The notes beneath the pieces are model-generated. The model did not search any database and was not told where the DNA came from. It saw only the letters and a list, made by a program, of their open reading frames with translations. The translations under genes were made by a program, and so were the position numbers. A stretch of DNA of 21,326 nucleotides from Candidatus Aminicenantota bacterium (lineage in GTDB: Bacteria; Acidobacteriota; B3-B38; Guanabaribacteriales; B3-B38). Numbering within the stretch: position 1 is the first letter of the stretch; every line of letters starts with the position of its first letter. Location of the stretch: NCBI GenBank assembly GCA_029880275.1, contig JAOUOQ010000011.1, forward strand, positions 1 to 21,326, written 5' to 3'. Below, one piece after another: positions 13,246 through 21,326 of this stretch.

Positions 13246-15690
13246 ATGAAGCAGCTCAAATTTTTCATCGTTTTGTTTTTTCCGTTCTTCATTCTTGCCA
13301 TCTCAGGTGTATTGTGTGCTCAGCGGGTGATTGACCTGGATAAGCTGTGGGGGGATATGCGGGTTCAGGGGGCTGCAGCTGATTATCGGTCTGGTTACGC
13401 TGTTGCCTATGGGGACATCAACGGTGATGGCTTTATGGACATCATTATCGGCGCCTTGTATGCTGACCCCGGTGAGCCTCAACGTTTCTATGCCGGGGAA
13501 ACATATGTCATCTTCGGCTCCATCAACCCACTTTCAACCATTGACCTGAGCACCCAATCAGCCGACATCACCGTCTGCGGGGCAGATGCTGGTGATTATT
13601 CTGGCCGTTCGGTGGCCAGCGGGGATGTGAACGGGGACGGCTTCGATGACCTAATCATCGGTGCCTATGAGGCTGACACCGGTGACCCTGCACGTACTGA
13701 AGCCGGGGAGACCTATGTCATCTTCGGCTCCGGCTCACCACCCTCAACTATAGACCTCAGCACCGAATCAGCCGACATCACCGTCTGCGGGGCTGATGCT
13801 TATGATTGGTCTGGCTATGCGGTGGCCAGTGGGGATGTTAACGCAGACGGCTATGCTGATACAATCATCGGTGCCTATGGGGCTGACCCCGGTGGTCGCG
13901 ACTATGCCGGGAAGACCTATGTCATCTTAGGCGCCAGCAGCCCGCCTTCAGAAATTGACCTGAGCACTACATCCGCCGACATCACTGTCTTCGGGGCTGC
14001 TAATAATGATTATTCTGGCATAGCTGTGGCCAGCGGAGATGTGAACGGTGATGGATATGATGACCTCATCATCGGTGCCTATGCTGCGAGCCCCGGTGGA
14101 TACGCTAATGCCGGGGAGACTTATGTTATCTTCGGCTCTAGCTTCCCAGAACCACCCTACACTATCGACCTTAGCACAGAGCAGGCCGACATCACCGTCT
14201 TCGGGGCTGATGCTGGAGATAGTTCTGGCGAAGCGGTGGCCAGCGGAGATGTAAACGGGGATGGATTTGACGAAATAATCATCGGTGCCCCTTTTGCTTC
14301 CCCCGGTGGACGCATAGATGCCGGGGAGACCTATGTTATCTTCGGCTCCGGCTCACCACCTTCAACCATTGACCTGAACACGCAATCAGCCGACATCACC
14401 ATCTATGGGGATGATGAATATTATAATTCTGGTTATGCGGTTGCCAGCGGGGATATCAATGGTGATGGATATGATGATGTTATCATCGGTGCCCCTTATG
14501 CTGACCCTGGTGGCCGCAATTCTGCCGGGGAGACCTGTATGATATTCGGCAAGATTTTCTCATCACCTACAACTATCGACCTGAAAACGCAGGCCGACAT
14601 CACCGTCTGCGGGGATGATAATGGGGATTTTTCTGGCTTTGCGGTGGCCAGTGGGGATTTCAACGGCGATGGGTTTGATGACATCATAATCGGTGCCTGG
14701 GGGGCTGACCTCGTTGGAGGAACTTATGCCGGGGAGACCTATCTCATTGCAGGAGGTGGTGCCTTTGTCGCCGCTCACGGGCTGGGTGGCAAAAGCTGGA
14801 TAAAGGAGTTCAACCTGCTGGCAAACAGTTGGAACACCTTCAAAGCCTTCGGAGGAGTGAACAGCCAGGGCGAGGTCCATCTGGCCATTGGTGATGTGGA
14901 TGCCGACAACCTGGATGAGATTGCCGCCGGTCAGGGTGAAGGTGCAAAGTCCTGGGTGAAGTTCTTTGAGGTGGATGGCTCCCTCATCAGCACCTTCAAA
15001 GCCTTCGGAGCATCAAACACCAACGGTGAGCTCCATCTGGCTTTAGGCAACTTTGATACTGACACCGCTGATAACGAGATAGCCATCGCTCAGGGAGAAG
15101 GTGGTCAGTCGTGGGTGAAGCTCTTTGAGACCGATGGTACGCTCATTAGGAGCATCAAAGCCTTTGGTGCTGCCAATGCCCAGGGAGAGGTTCATGTGGC
15201 GACGGGTGACCTGAACAAAGATGGGATTGATGAGATAATCGCCGGTATGGGAGAGGGTGGCAGCTCCCGGGTGAAAATATTCAACCGATTTGGGAACCTT
15301 ATCCGTTCCTTCCTGGCATTTGAGGCCGCTGATAACCCCGGCGGTGAGGTGCGTCTGGCGGTGGGGAACTTTGATGCCGACCCAGCTGTGGAGATCGCAG
15401 CAGCCACCGGTTATAACGGAGGAAACAAGGTCCGGCTGTTTGACAAGGACGGCACATCAATTGGGGAGTTTACCGCTTTTGGCTTTGGAGGCAACACCAA
15501 CGGCGATGTGCAGATAACCGCGGCTGATATAGATAACGACGGCATTGATGAAATCATTTGCGGTCATGGTGAGGGAGGGAGTTCCGTGATTAAGGTATTC
15601 AAAGCAGATGGCACCGTCATCCTCAGCTTCAAAGCCTTCGGTGGGGTGAACGCCCAGGGCGAGGTGCACTTAGGCAAAAGCAATTACTAA
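13246..15690 (+). CDS. Exported double beta-propeller protein with seven FG-GAP repeats (paralogue 2)
   Basis: The product is 814 residues, clearly a tandem duplicate of the 10170-12620 protein: it has the same signal-peptide end (GVLCAQRVIDLDKLWGDMRV), the same seven FG-GAP repeats with GDVNGDGFDD-type calcium loops (residues 27 to about 503), the same second domain from about 506 with six FKAFG-like units, and the same C-terminal FKAFGGVNAQGEVHL plus KSNY. AAGGAGGT precedes the ATG. Differences: the ADITVCG strand has Cys only in some blades and Phe or Tyr in others (ADITVFG, ADITIYG), and the fourth and fifth units of the second domain are degenerate (FLAFEAADNPGGEVRL, FTAFGFGGNTNGDVQI). 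Integrin-like propellers commonly bind proteins or sugars outside the cell. The ligand here is unknown, and no anchor is seen. Confidence 0.85.
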   Translation: MKQLKFFIVLFFPFFILAISGVLCAQRVIDLDKLWGDMRVQGAAADYRSGYAVAYGDINGDGFMDIIIGALYADPGEPQRFYAGETYVIFGSINPLSTIDLSTQSADITVCGADAGDYSGRSVASGDVNGDGFDDLIIGAYEADTGDPARTEAGETYVIFGSGSPPSTIDLSTESADITVCGADAYDWSGYAVASGDVNADGYADTIIGAYGADPGGRDYAGKTYVILGASSPPSEIDLSTTSADITVFGAANNDYSGIAVASGDVNGDGYDDLIIGAYAASPGGYANAGETYVIFGSSFPEPPYTIDLSTEQADITVFGADAGDSSGEAVASGDVNGDGFDEIIIGAPFASPGGRIDAGETYVIFGSGSPPSTIDLNTQSADITIYGDDEYYNSGYAVASGDINGDGYDDVIIGAPYADPGGRNSAGETCMIFGKIFSSPTTIDLKTQADITVCGDDNGDFSGFAVASGDFNGDGFDDIIIGAWGADLVGGTYAGETYLIAGGGAFVAAHGLGGKSWIKEFNLLANSWNTFKAFGGVNSQGEVHLAIGDVDADNLDEIAAGQGEGAKSWVKFFEVDGSLISTFKAFGASNTNGELHLALGNFDTDTADNEIAIAQGEGGQSWVKLFETDGTLIRSIKAFGAANAQGEVHVATGDLNKDGIDEIIAGMGEGGSSRVKIFNRFGNLIRSFLAFEAADNPGGEVRLAVGNFDADPAVEIAAATGYNGGNKVRLFDKDGTSIGEFTAFGFGGNTNGDVQITAADIDNDGIDEIICGHGEGGSSVIKVFKADGTVILSFKAFGGVNAQGEVHLGKSNY

Positions 15691-15732
15691 AGGTGTTAAT
15701 GGCGGTATAAATAAGGAGATTGACGAGATACC

Positions 15733-16362
15733 TTACTTGATACCCTTTGTATAGAAGATAGACAGGCTTATCGCTTTCCCTTTGACATCCTGGCAGCGGC
15801 AATTACACCCCGCAGAGCCAACCTCAACTTCCTTCAATCCCGCAGAAAGAAACCATTCTCTCACCTGCTGTCGTTGAAAGCCGAGCCAGCGGTCTGCCAT
15901 CTCCTGACGGAACCACTCGTGAGGATGTTCATCTAAATCGGTTATGAACACTACCCCACCGGGTGCACAGACTCTGCTCATCTCCTTAATTGCTTTAAGT
16001 GGGTCGGCGGCGTGGTGGAGTGCCATATTGGCAAAAACGGCGTTAACCTCCTTATCTTTAAGGGGTATGTGGTCCATTTCTCCGAGGCGAAATTCTACCT
16101 TTGGTCTCAGTTTTTCAGGGAGCTTGCTCTGAGCAATGGAGAGCATGCGGGTGGAGTTATCTACCCCGATGACCTTTTTAACCAGGGGTGCAATAGCTTC
16201 TAACATAAATCCAGTGCCAGTTCCTATATCGGCAGCTGTGGTCTCGCTGTTTATGCCCGCCAGTTCTATGGCTTTGTCTCTGACAGCGCTGCTGAAGTAA
16301 CCCTCTCTTATGCGGTCCCACTCAGGGGCGACGGAATCGAAATATTCTCGGGAGTCCTTCAT
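15733..16362 (-). CDS. Class I SAM-dependent methyltransferase
   Basis: A 209-residue methyltransferase of the UbiE/methyltransferase-11 type. Motif I is ADIGTGTG (44-51); the acidic end of strand beta2 is VD (67-68); RLGEMDHIPLKD (92-103) is the motif II region; and FANMALHHAADP (110-121) with MSRVCAPGGVVFITD (128-142) gives motif III. The N-terminus EYFDSVAPEWDRIREGYF (6-23) is typical of a cytoplasmic subgroup of unknown substrate. The C-terminus carries a cysteine motif, CNCRC (186-190), which may bind metal or metalloid. AAGGAG lies nine bases before the ATG. It converges with the second propeller gene (42-base gap) and diverges from the P1 peptidase. Arsenite or quinone methylation cannot be claimed from these motifs. 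Confidence 0.85.
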   Translation of the reverse strand: MKDSREYFDSVAPEWDRIREGYFSSAVRDKAIELAGINSETTAADIGTGTGFMLEAIAPLVKKVIGVDNSTRMLSIAQSKLPEKLRPKVEFRLGEMDHIPLKDKEVNAVFANMALHHAADPLKAIKEMSRVCAPGGVVFITDLDEHPHEWFRQEMADRWLGFQRQQVREWFLSAGLKEVEVGSAGCNCRCQDVKGKAISLSIFYTKGIK

Positions 16363-16469
16363 CCTGTTTATCTCCTTGAGTGAAGAAAGTGGGACGCTGA
16401 TTATGCCTTGTTTTTATGCCCGTCCTTTTGCTTCATCCTTTTTTATATTCTGCCGCATTATCAGAAACT

Positions 16470-16498
16470 ATAATCCCATATTCTTTGATAACTGTCAA
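16470..16498 (-). promoter_or_regulatory. Possible promoter for the methyltransferase gene
   Basis: On the minus strand a perfect TTGACA (16498-16493) is 17 bases from GATTAT (16475-16470). The leader to the ATG at 16362 would be about 100 bases. Confidence 0.4.
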
Positions 16499-16550
16499 CA
16501 CCCTACGCTGGAATATCTGGAATTTTTCTTCATATATAGAACGGAATTCC

Positions 16551-16580
16551 TTCAGCCCTGAGTCTATTTTAAGGTATAAT
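16551..16580 (+). promoter_or_regulatory. Possible promoter for the P1 peptidase gene
   Basis: A perfect TATAAT (16575-16580) lies 18 bases after a weak TTCAGC (16551-16556). The leader to ATG 16617 would be about 30 bases and contains AAAGGAGGT. Confidence 0.35.
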
Positions 16581-16616
16581 CTCAAGAAAGAGATTGTTTG
16601 GAAAGGAGGTCGACAT

Positions 16617-17819
16617 ATGAAGTTTAGGAGAATGGTAATCATAGGAGGATTGTTAAGTATTATTTTAGTGTTCACTCTGGGGATATCAACTTCGGGGGAG
16701 GGCATAATGGAGGGTAAGAATTCAGGAGAGAAGAAACCGAGAGCGCGAGAGGTGGGGGTGGTAGTGGGGATGCTGCCCACGGGTAAATGGAACGCCATTA
16801 CCGATGTGGAAGGAGTTAAGGTGGGGCATGTGACCCTGATAGAGGGGGAAAATATAAGAACTGGAGTGACCGCCATTCTCCCTCATTCAGGGAATCTCTT
16901 TCAGGAGAAAGTCCCGGCAGCCATCTATGTGGGAAACGGCTTCGGCAAATTGGCGGGCTCTACTCAGATCGAGGAGCTGGGGAATATTGAGACCCCCATC
17001 TTGTTGACCAATACCCTCAATGTCCCCCTGGCGGCGGATGGGCTGATTGAGTATATGCTGAGCTTGCCCGGCAATGAGGAGGTCAGGTCTATAAACCCTG
17101 TGGTGGGGGAGACCAATGACGGCAGCCTCAATGACATCCGTGGAAGACACATCAACAAGCAGCATGTCAGACAGGCGATAGAGAAGGCTGCCAGCGGACC
17201 TGTGGAAGAGGGCTCGGTGGGAGCAGGAACGGGAACTATCTGCTTTGGCTTCAAGGGTGGTATTGGGACCTCCTCTCGGGTGCTGTCCCCATCGCAGGGG
17301 GGCTACACAGTGGGCGTGCTGGTTCAGAGCAACTACGGTGGAATTTTGACCATCAACGGCGCACCCGTGGGAAGGGAGCTGAGGGAGTATACCGGAAGGA
17401 GAGGACAGCAAGATGGCTCGTGCATGATTGTGGTAGCTACCGATGCCCCCCTAATGCATCGGAACCTCAAGAGGCTGGCTAAAAGAGCCATGCTGGGATT
17501 GGCGCGGACAGGCTCCTATTCGAGCAGCGGGAGCGGGGACTATGTGATTGCTTTCTCTGCCGCAAAGGAGCTAAGGATTAGTACCCAGGCTGGGGAGAAG
17601 GTTTCTCTCGAAGAGCTCACCAACAGAATGGTATCCCCCCTGTTTATGGCGGTAGTGGAGGCTACCGAGGAGGCTGTTTACAACTCCCTTTTCAAAGCTA
17701 CTACTATGACCGGAAGAGATGGGAACCGGGCGGAGGAAATCCCAGTGGAAAATGTGGTGGAGATTTGTCGCAAATACGGGGTCTTGAATTGGGATAAAAC
17801 CCTTCCTCCGCAGCCATAA
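16617..17819 (+). CDS. Exported P1-family (DmpA/BapA-type, S58) aminopeptidase
   Basis: A 400-residue N-terminal-nucleophile hydrolase of the DmpA family, which removes N-terminal D- or beta-amino acids from small peptides and activates itself by cleaving one Gly-Ser bond. Family blocks visible are ITDVEGVKVGHVTL (61-74), VGAGTGTICFGFKGGIGTSS (201-220), VLVQSNYGG (234-242, with the conserved Asn239) and DGSCMIVVATDAPL (266-279). The predicted self-cleavage is Gly267-Ser268. SGSGDY (304-309) supplies Ser306 and Asp308 at the spacing of the BapA active-site Ser and Glu. Residues 1-26 form a signal peptide or anchor (MKFRRMVIIGGLLSIILVF), so the enzyme acts outside the cytoplasm. ATG 16617 is chosen because AAAGGAGGT precedes it; the open frame extends upstream to 16416 without a ribosome site. 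Confidence 0.92.
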   Translation: MKFRRMVIIGGLLSIILVFTLGISTSGEGIMEGKNSGEKKPRAREVGVVVGMLPTGKWNAITDVEGVKVGHVTLIEGENIRTGVTAILPHSGNLFQEKVPAAIYVGNGFGKLAGSTQIEELGNIETPILLTNTLNVPLAADGLIEYMLSLPGNEEVRSINPVVGETNDGSLNDIRGRHINKQHVRQAIEKAASGPVEEGSVGAGTGTICFGFKGGIGTSSRVLSPSQGGYTVGVLVQSNYGGILTINGAPVGRELREYTGRRGQQDGSCMIVVATDAPLMHRNLKRLAKRAMLGLARTGSYSSSGSGDYVIAFSAAKELRISTQAGEKVSLEELTNRMVSPLFMAVVEATEEAVYNSLFKATTMTGRDGNRAEEIPVENVVEICRKYGVLNWDKTLPPQP

Positions 17820-17840
17820 TCCATCTAATTGAGGTGAGAA

Positions 17841-17883
17841 TCCTTCTTCATTTGAACAGGAACATACAGGCTTAAAAGAAGGA
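17841..17883. terminator. Weak inverted repeat between convergent genes
   Basis: TCCTTCTT (17841-17848) and AAGAAGGA (17876-17883) form an eight-pair stem with a 27-base loop between the P1 peptidase and permease genes. The loop is long and there is no U tract, so a terminator role is uncertain. Confidence 0.2.
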
Positions 17884-17899
17884 GGGGAGGGGAAGTCTT

Positions 17900-19144
17900 T
17901 TATTCATACCGCAGGGCATCAATGGGATGGAGGCGGGCAGCCCTGATGGCGGGCAGCGTGCCCGCGAAGAGCCCTACTCCCGTCATCACTGAGAAAGCGA
18001 CCAGCAGGACCATGGGGGAGACCTCGGGTGCCGCGAAGAACCGGGGGAGAGGGAATTGCGCCAGCAGCCAGCTGAAGCCCATTCCCAGAAGTATCCCTAT
18101 ACCGCCGGCGGGGAAGGTAATCACCAGGGCTTCTACCAGAAACTGAAGGAATATATGGCGGCGCTTGGCTCCAACGGCTTTTCTTATGCCAATCTCTCTG
18201 GTTCGCTCCCTGACTGCCACCAGCATGATGTTCATCACCCCCACCCCTCCAATGAACAGAGTGATGGCGCCCACTAATCCCAGGAAGATTTGCAATCCTT
18301 TTCCGAACCTCTCCATTTCGGTCATCCCCTCGGAGACATTGGAGACGCGCAAAGCCTCGGTGTCGTCAGGGAGGAAACCATGCAGAGGGGCTAAGGTCTT
18401 TCTTATTGTCTCTTCGCATTGGTCGGCATATACTCTGCTGGTGACCTGAACCATAACACGGTCCACATAAGGGGTGCCCACAAAGAGCGTCTGGACAGTG
18501 GAGAAGGGAATGAGGAGCTTATCGTCGTCCAGGGTATCATATACACTCAACTGTTCCCCTTTGGGTCGGGAGACCCCGATGACCGCGAACCTTATTCCAT
18601 TGACCTTGACATATTCCCCCACGGCTGGCTTGTTCTCACCGAAGAGCCTGTTTTTTATGTTTGCTCCCAGGAAGCAGACCCGCCGCCCTTGTCTGACATC
18701 CTCCTCATTGATAAACCTTCCATCGCCTACGCTGAAGTTTCTCATCTCCAGGGTTTGAGGAAAAACTCCCAGGGTGTGCACCGACCGGCTCTCATTTTTA
18801 TACTTCACCCTCAGGTATCCGGGTGATATCTCGGGAGTGATATATTCGAAATAGGGGAAGCTTGTAGCCTTCAGGGCGAGTATGTCTTTTTCGGTAAGGC
18901 GGGTGCGCTTACCCGCCCGGTAGCCCCCCAGACCGGTTTCCCCCCTTCCCGGGTAGACCATTATCAACTTCTCCCCCAGCTTGCCAAACTCATACATAAA
19001 GTATTTCTGAAAACCGACCCCCCATCCTACCAGCATCACCACTGAGGTCAAACCCCATATAATTCCGAACATAGTGAGCATGGTGCGCCCCTTTTTAGCC
19101 CTGAGGTCATGCCACGCTAAGTTTAAAGTCTCTTTAAAAAGCAT
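17900..19144 (-). CDS. MacB-like ABC transporter permease (second)
   Basis: A 414-residue permease of the MacB/FtsX type without its own ATPase domain. A first membrane helix (about 20-42, TMLTMFGIIWGLTSVVMLVG) is followed by a large periplasmic MacB_PCD domain (about 45-280) and a three-helix FtsX domain (284-408). The FtsX domain includes GGVGVMNIMLVAVRERTREIGIRKAVGAK (299-327), the cytoplasmic coupling segment that meets the ATPase, and ends in a RAARLHPIDALRYE tail. The gene begins 15 bases after the first permease stop, with AAGGAT before the ATG, so they are translated from one message. MacB-type systems move substrates from the periplasm outward through an outer-membrane channel. The cargo is unknown. 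Confidence 0.92.
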   Translation of the reverse strand: MLFKETLNLAWHDLRAKKGRTMLTMFGIIWGLTSVVMLVGWGVGFQKYFMYEFGKLGEKLIMVYPGRGETGLGGYRAGKRTRLTEKDILALKATSFPYFEYITPEISPGYLRVKYKNESRSVHTLGVFPQTLEMRNFSVGDGRFINEEDVRQGRRVCFLGANIKNRLFGENKPAVGEYVKVNGIRFAVIGVSRPKGEQLSVYDTLDDDKLLIPFSTVQTLFVGTPYVDRVMVQVTSRVYADQCEETIRKTLAPLHGFLPDDTEALRVSNVSEGMTEMERFGKGLQIFLGLVGAITLFIGGVGVMNIMLVAVRERTREIGIRKAVGAKRRHIFLQFLVEALVITFPAGGIGILLGMGFSWLLAQFPLPRFFAAPEVSPMVLLVAFSVMTGVGLFAGTLPAIRAARLHPIDALRYE

Positions 19145-19159
19145 ACATTATATCCTTAT

Positions 19160-20398
19160 TTATTCATAATGAAGGGCTTCCACCGGGTCGAGCCTGGCTG
19201 CCCGCCGGGCGGGCAGGGTGCCGGAAAAAAGGGCTATGGCAATCATCACCGCCATTGCCCAAATAAATACCGATGGGGACAACACTGGTTCAGGGAAGAA
19301 GCTACTGGGTTTGGGAAGCTTTTGTCCCAGATATATCATACCCATCCCCAGGAGGATGCCTACCCCTCCGCCTATGAGGACGATGGTTCCTGCCTCACCT
19401 AAGAACTGGAGCAAAATGTCCCTGGCTTTGGCGCCGATAGCTTTTCGCACCCCTATCTCCCGGGTCCGCTCGGCAACGGAGACCAGCATGATGTTCATTA
19501 CCCCCACCCCACCTACCAGTAGGGTTACTACGCTCACTACACCCATAAAGATGTTCAGGGCGGTGCTCATTCGCTCTATCATTATGAGGTAATCAAGAAA
19601 ATTATATATCTGCAGTGCTTCCTCATCATCGGGAGAAAAGTTGTGGAGATTGGCTAAAGCTTTTCTGACTTCGGCTTCGGCTTTTTTTGACTCCTCCTTA
19701 CTGTATGGCTGAACCTGAATCATCCACAAATATCGGGAGCCGGTCAGGAGCGCTTGAGCGGTGGTGAAGGGGACCAGTATCTGTCCGTCATCACGGCTTC
19801 CAAAAGTAGACATCTGCTGCCCTTTGGCTTTGGCAACGCCTATGACCTTGAAACTGATCCCCCTTATCCGTATCTCCTCCCCCAGAGCATCGTTGGATTT
19901 AAACAGACGCTCCTTTGCTTCCGCTCCCAGCACGCAGAACCTCCGGCGGCGCCTTATGTCCTCTTGGTTTATGAATCTCCCCTGAGCGATTTCGAAGTTT
20001 CTGACTATCCTTGCCTCAGGCACCACCCCTCTGGTGTCTATACTGCGGCTCTCAATACCCCTCTTAGTAATGAAGTACCCACGAGCTGCAGGGATTGCGT
20101 ATTCCACCGAGGGGCAGCTTGTTTTGATGGCTTCTATGTCTTTGAGAGTGAAACGGATGTCCCTTCCGGCTTTATAGCCTCCAAATTCTTTACCGGTATG
20201 TCTGGGATAGACTAATATGAGCTTTTTACCGATTTTGGTCATTCCCTCTCCGAACATCTCCCGCAGTCCGATTCCCCACCCTGCTAACAAAACTACCGCA
20301 GTGATTCCCCAGGTTATTCCGCACATGGTGAGGATGCTCTGGAGCTTGTTTGCCCTGAGATTGCTCAGTCCCTGTCTGGCTACCTCTTTTAAATCCAT
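19160..20398 (-). CDS. MacB-like ABC transporter permease (first)
   Basis: A 412-residue paralogue of the next gene with the same plan: membrane helix about 20-42 (QSILTMCGITWGITAVVLLA), periplasmic MacB_PCD region about 45-278, and FtsX domain 281-405 with GGVGVMNIMLVSVAERTREIGVRKAIGAK (296-324). It ends ARLDPVEALHYE. AAAGG is eight bases before the ATG. The adaptor gene ends 57 bases upstream on the same strand. Two different permeases side by side suggest a heterodimeric exporter. Neither carries a Walker A or B motif, so a separate ATPase subunit is needed. Confidence 0.92.
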   Translation of the reverse strand: MDLKEVARQGLSNLRANKLQSILTMCGITWGITAVVLLAGWGIGLREMFGEGMTKIGKKLILVYPRHTGKEFGGYKAGRDIRFTLKDIEAIKTSCPSVEYAIPAARGYFITKRGIESRSIDTRGVVPEARIVRNFEIAQGRFINQEDIRRRRRFCVLGAEAKERLFKSNDALGEEIRIRGISFKVIGVAKAKGQQMSTFGSRDDGQILVPFTTAQALLTGSRYLWMIQVQPYSKEESKKAEAEVRKALANLHNFSPDDEEALQIYNFLDYLIMIERMSTALNIFMGVVSVVTLLVGGVGVMNIMLVSVAERTREIGVRKAIGAKARDILLQFLGEAGTIVLIGGGVGILLGMGMIYLGQKLPKPSSFFPEPVLSPSVFIWAMAVMIAIALFSGTLPARRAARLDPVEALHYE

Positions 20399-20455
20399 TG
20401 GCTAAACCTTTAAAATCCTTTATCTACCTTCAGGTGAGTGCAATAGCAACAATTC

Positions 20456-21326
20456 TCAAGGAATGACGACCGTGTCTCCCTCCTTCAAGCCCTTGAGGAT
20501 TTCGGAATGGATGCCATCGCTGATGCCCAGCTCCAGCTCTATCTTCTTTTTCCCATCTTCGGAGGTGGGGTCGGGGATGTAGACGAAGGTTTTGCCTTCT
20601 TCCCTGATGATGGCGCTTTCCAGTAGAAGGAGGGTATTAGTGTGCTTTTCCACTATGATTTCAGCGTCAGCCGACATGCCGGCTTTCAATCTGCTGGTCT
20701 CCTCCGGGATTTTCACCTTCACTTCGAAATTGACGATATTCTCCTCCTCTCTTCCTAAGGGAGCGATTTTAATTAATTCCCCCTTAAACCTCTCTTCGGG
20801 ATAGGATTCCACTTTTATACTGACCGGCATTCCCTCCTTTATTAGCCCCATATCGCTCTCATCCACATCTCCCTTGAAATACATCTCCGAGACATCGGCT
20901 ATGGTCATAATCACCGTCCCGCCCGAAGCAGAGGCTAAGGGCACCACGGTGGTGCCCTCATCGGTATCCCGGCTGAGGACAATCCCCGAAATGGGGGAGA
21001 GAAGGAGCATGCTCTTCATCGCTTCCTGCATTTCGGTCCCCTGTTCGGGCTCCTTTGTGCTGGCGGGAGAGGCTTTGCTCCCGTATTCCAGCACCTGAAG
21101 CTCTGCCTTGGCGGCATAGTAGCGAGCCTCGGCTAAGTAATAAGCGGTTTTCACATCGTCAAAATCTTTGGTGGAGATGAGCCCCTGTTTGAGCAGCTGT
21201 TGGTTTCGGAGGTAGTTGTTTTCGGCTTTCTCTTTCTCCAGCTCGGCTGAGCGGAGGTCCTCGCGAGCTCTGACCATTTCCAACGGGGTGGCACCGGGTA
21301 TCACCTCCGCCAGCTTCTGACCAACC
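20456..21326 (-). CDS. Periplasmic adaptor (MacA/HlyD family), N-terminus outside the window
   Basis: The frame is open to the window edge (VGQKLAEVIPG precedes the first internal start), so the true start lies beyond 21326. The visible 290 residues show the membrane-fusion-protein order: an alpha-hairpin coiled coil rich in Glu, Lys and Ala (DLRSAELEKEKAENNYLRNQ through AEARYYAAKAELQVLEYG), the second half of the lipoyl/barrel-sandwich domain (LLSPISGIVLSRDTDEGTTV), a beta-barrel (MYFKGDVDESDMGLIKEGMP to PEETSRLKAGMSADAEIIV) and a membrane-proximal domain ending KGLKEGDTVVIP. Such adaptors bridge an inner-membrane ABC exporter to a TolC-like channel. It is followed by the two permeases, its evident partners. 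Confidence 0.9.
   Translation of the reverse strand, partial: VGQKLAEVIPGATPLEMVRAREDLRSAELEKEKAENNYLRNQQLLKQGLISTKDFDDVKTAYYLAEARYYAAKAELQVLEYGSKASPASTKEPEQGTEMQEAMKSMLLLSPISGIVLSRDTDEGTTVVPLASASGGTVIMTIADVSEMYFKGDVDESDMGLIKEGMPVSIKVESYPEERFKGELIKIAPLGREEENIVNFEVKVKIPEETSRLKAGMSADAEIIVEKHTNTLLLLESAIIREEGKTFVYIPDPTSEDGKKKIELELGISDGIHSEILKGLKEGDTVVIP

Noticed and set aside
10170..15690. The repeated blocks as a CRISPR array or satellite
   Set aside because: The repeats are in frame, diverged at codon level and encode propeller blades. There are no short uniform repeats with unique spacers.
16416..16616. Upstream extension of the P1 peptidase to 16416
   Set aside because: ATG 16617 has AAAGGAGGT directly upstream and begins a signal peptide. 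The extension overlaps likely promoters on both strands.

Overview
The window reads as chromosomal DNA of a diderm (Gram-negative type) bacterium, probably from a poorly sampled lineage. Evidence for an outer membrane is a glycosyltransferase of the LPS heptosyltransferase family (GT9), two small outer-membrane beta-barrel genes ending in a C-terminal Phe, and a MacA/MacB-type export system. Base composition is fairly even and genes sit on both strands in short operons. I see no tRNA, rRNA, CRISPR array, transposase or phage gene. The sequence does not allow a safe phylum assignment.

Layout. (1) 303-2271, plus strand: mgtE magnesium channel, followed with the Shine-Dalgarno touching its stop codon by a membrane-anchored protein with two BON domains. 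(2) 2447-4018, minus strand: three small envelope genes. The first (4018-3419) is a beta-barrel split by one in-frame TAG. The second (3386-3031) is an exported carboxypeptidase-regulatory-like domain protein broken by a one-base frameshift in a G run. The third (2923-2447) is an intact small beta-barrel. (3) 4357-5004, plus: a HAD phosphatase. (4) 6977-5346, minus: a 99-residue protein of unknown function, a Trm112-type zinc protein and a GT9 glycosyltransferase. (5) 7222-9844, plus: nadB (L-aspartate oxidase) and a zinc-dependent histone-deacetylase-family amidohydrolase. (6) 10170-15690, plus: two tandem paralogues of about 815 residues, each exported and each built from a seven-repeat FG-GAP (integrin-like) propeller followed by a second six-repeat propeller-like domain. 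Each has its own long leader, and the two leaders are related. (7) 16362-15733, minus: a class I methyltransferase; 16617-17819, plus: an exported P1/DmpA-type self-cleaving aminopeptidase. (8) 21326-17900, minus: a periplasmic adaptor (cut by the window edge) and two MacB-like ABC permeases, with no ATPase gene in view.

The most unusual part is the tandem double-propeller pair: large secreted calcium-loop proteins with a second propeller-like domain I cannot name, internal blade-pair repeats that are identical at DNA level, and a shared upstream leader with a conserved hairpin. The second point of interest is the broken envelope-gene cluster, where one TAG and one missing G account exactly for the interruptions. 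These are either real decay or sequencing errors, and reads would settle it.
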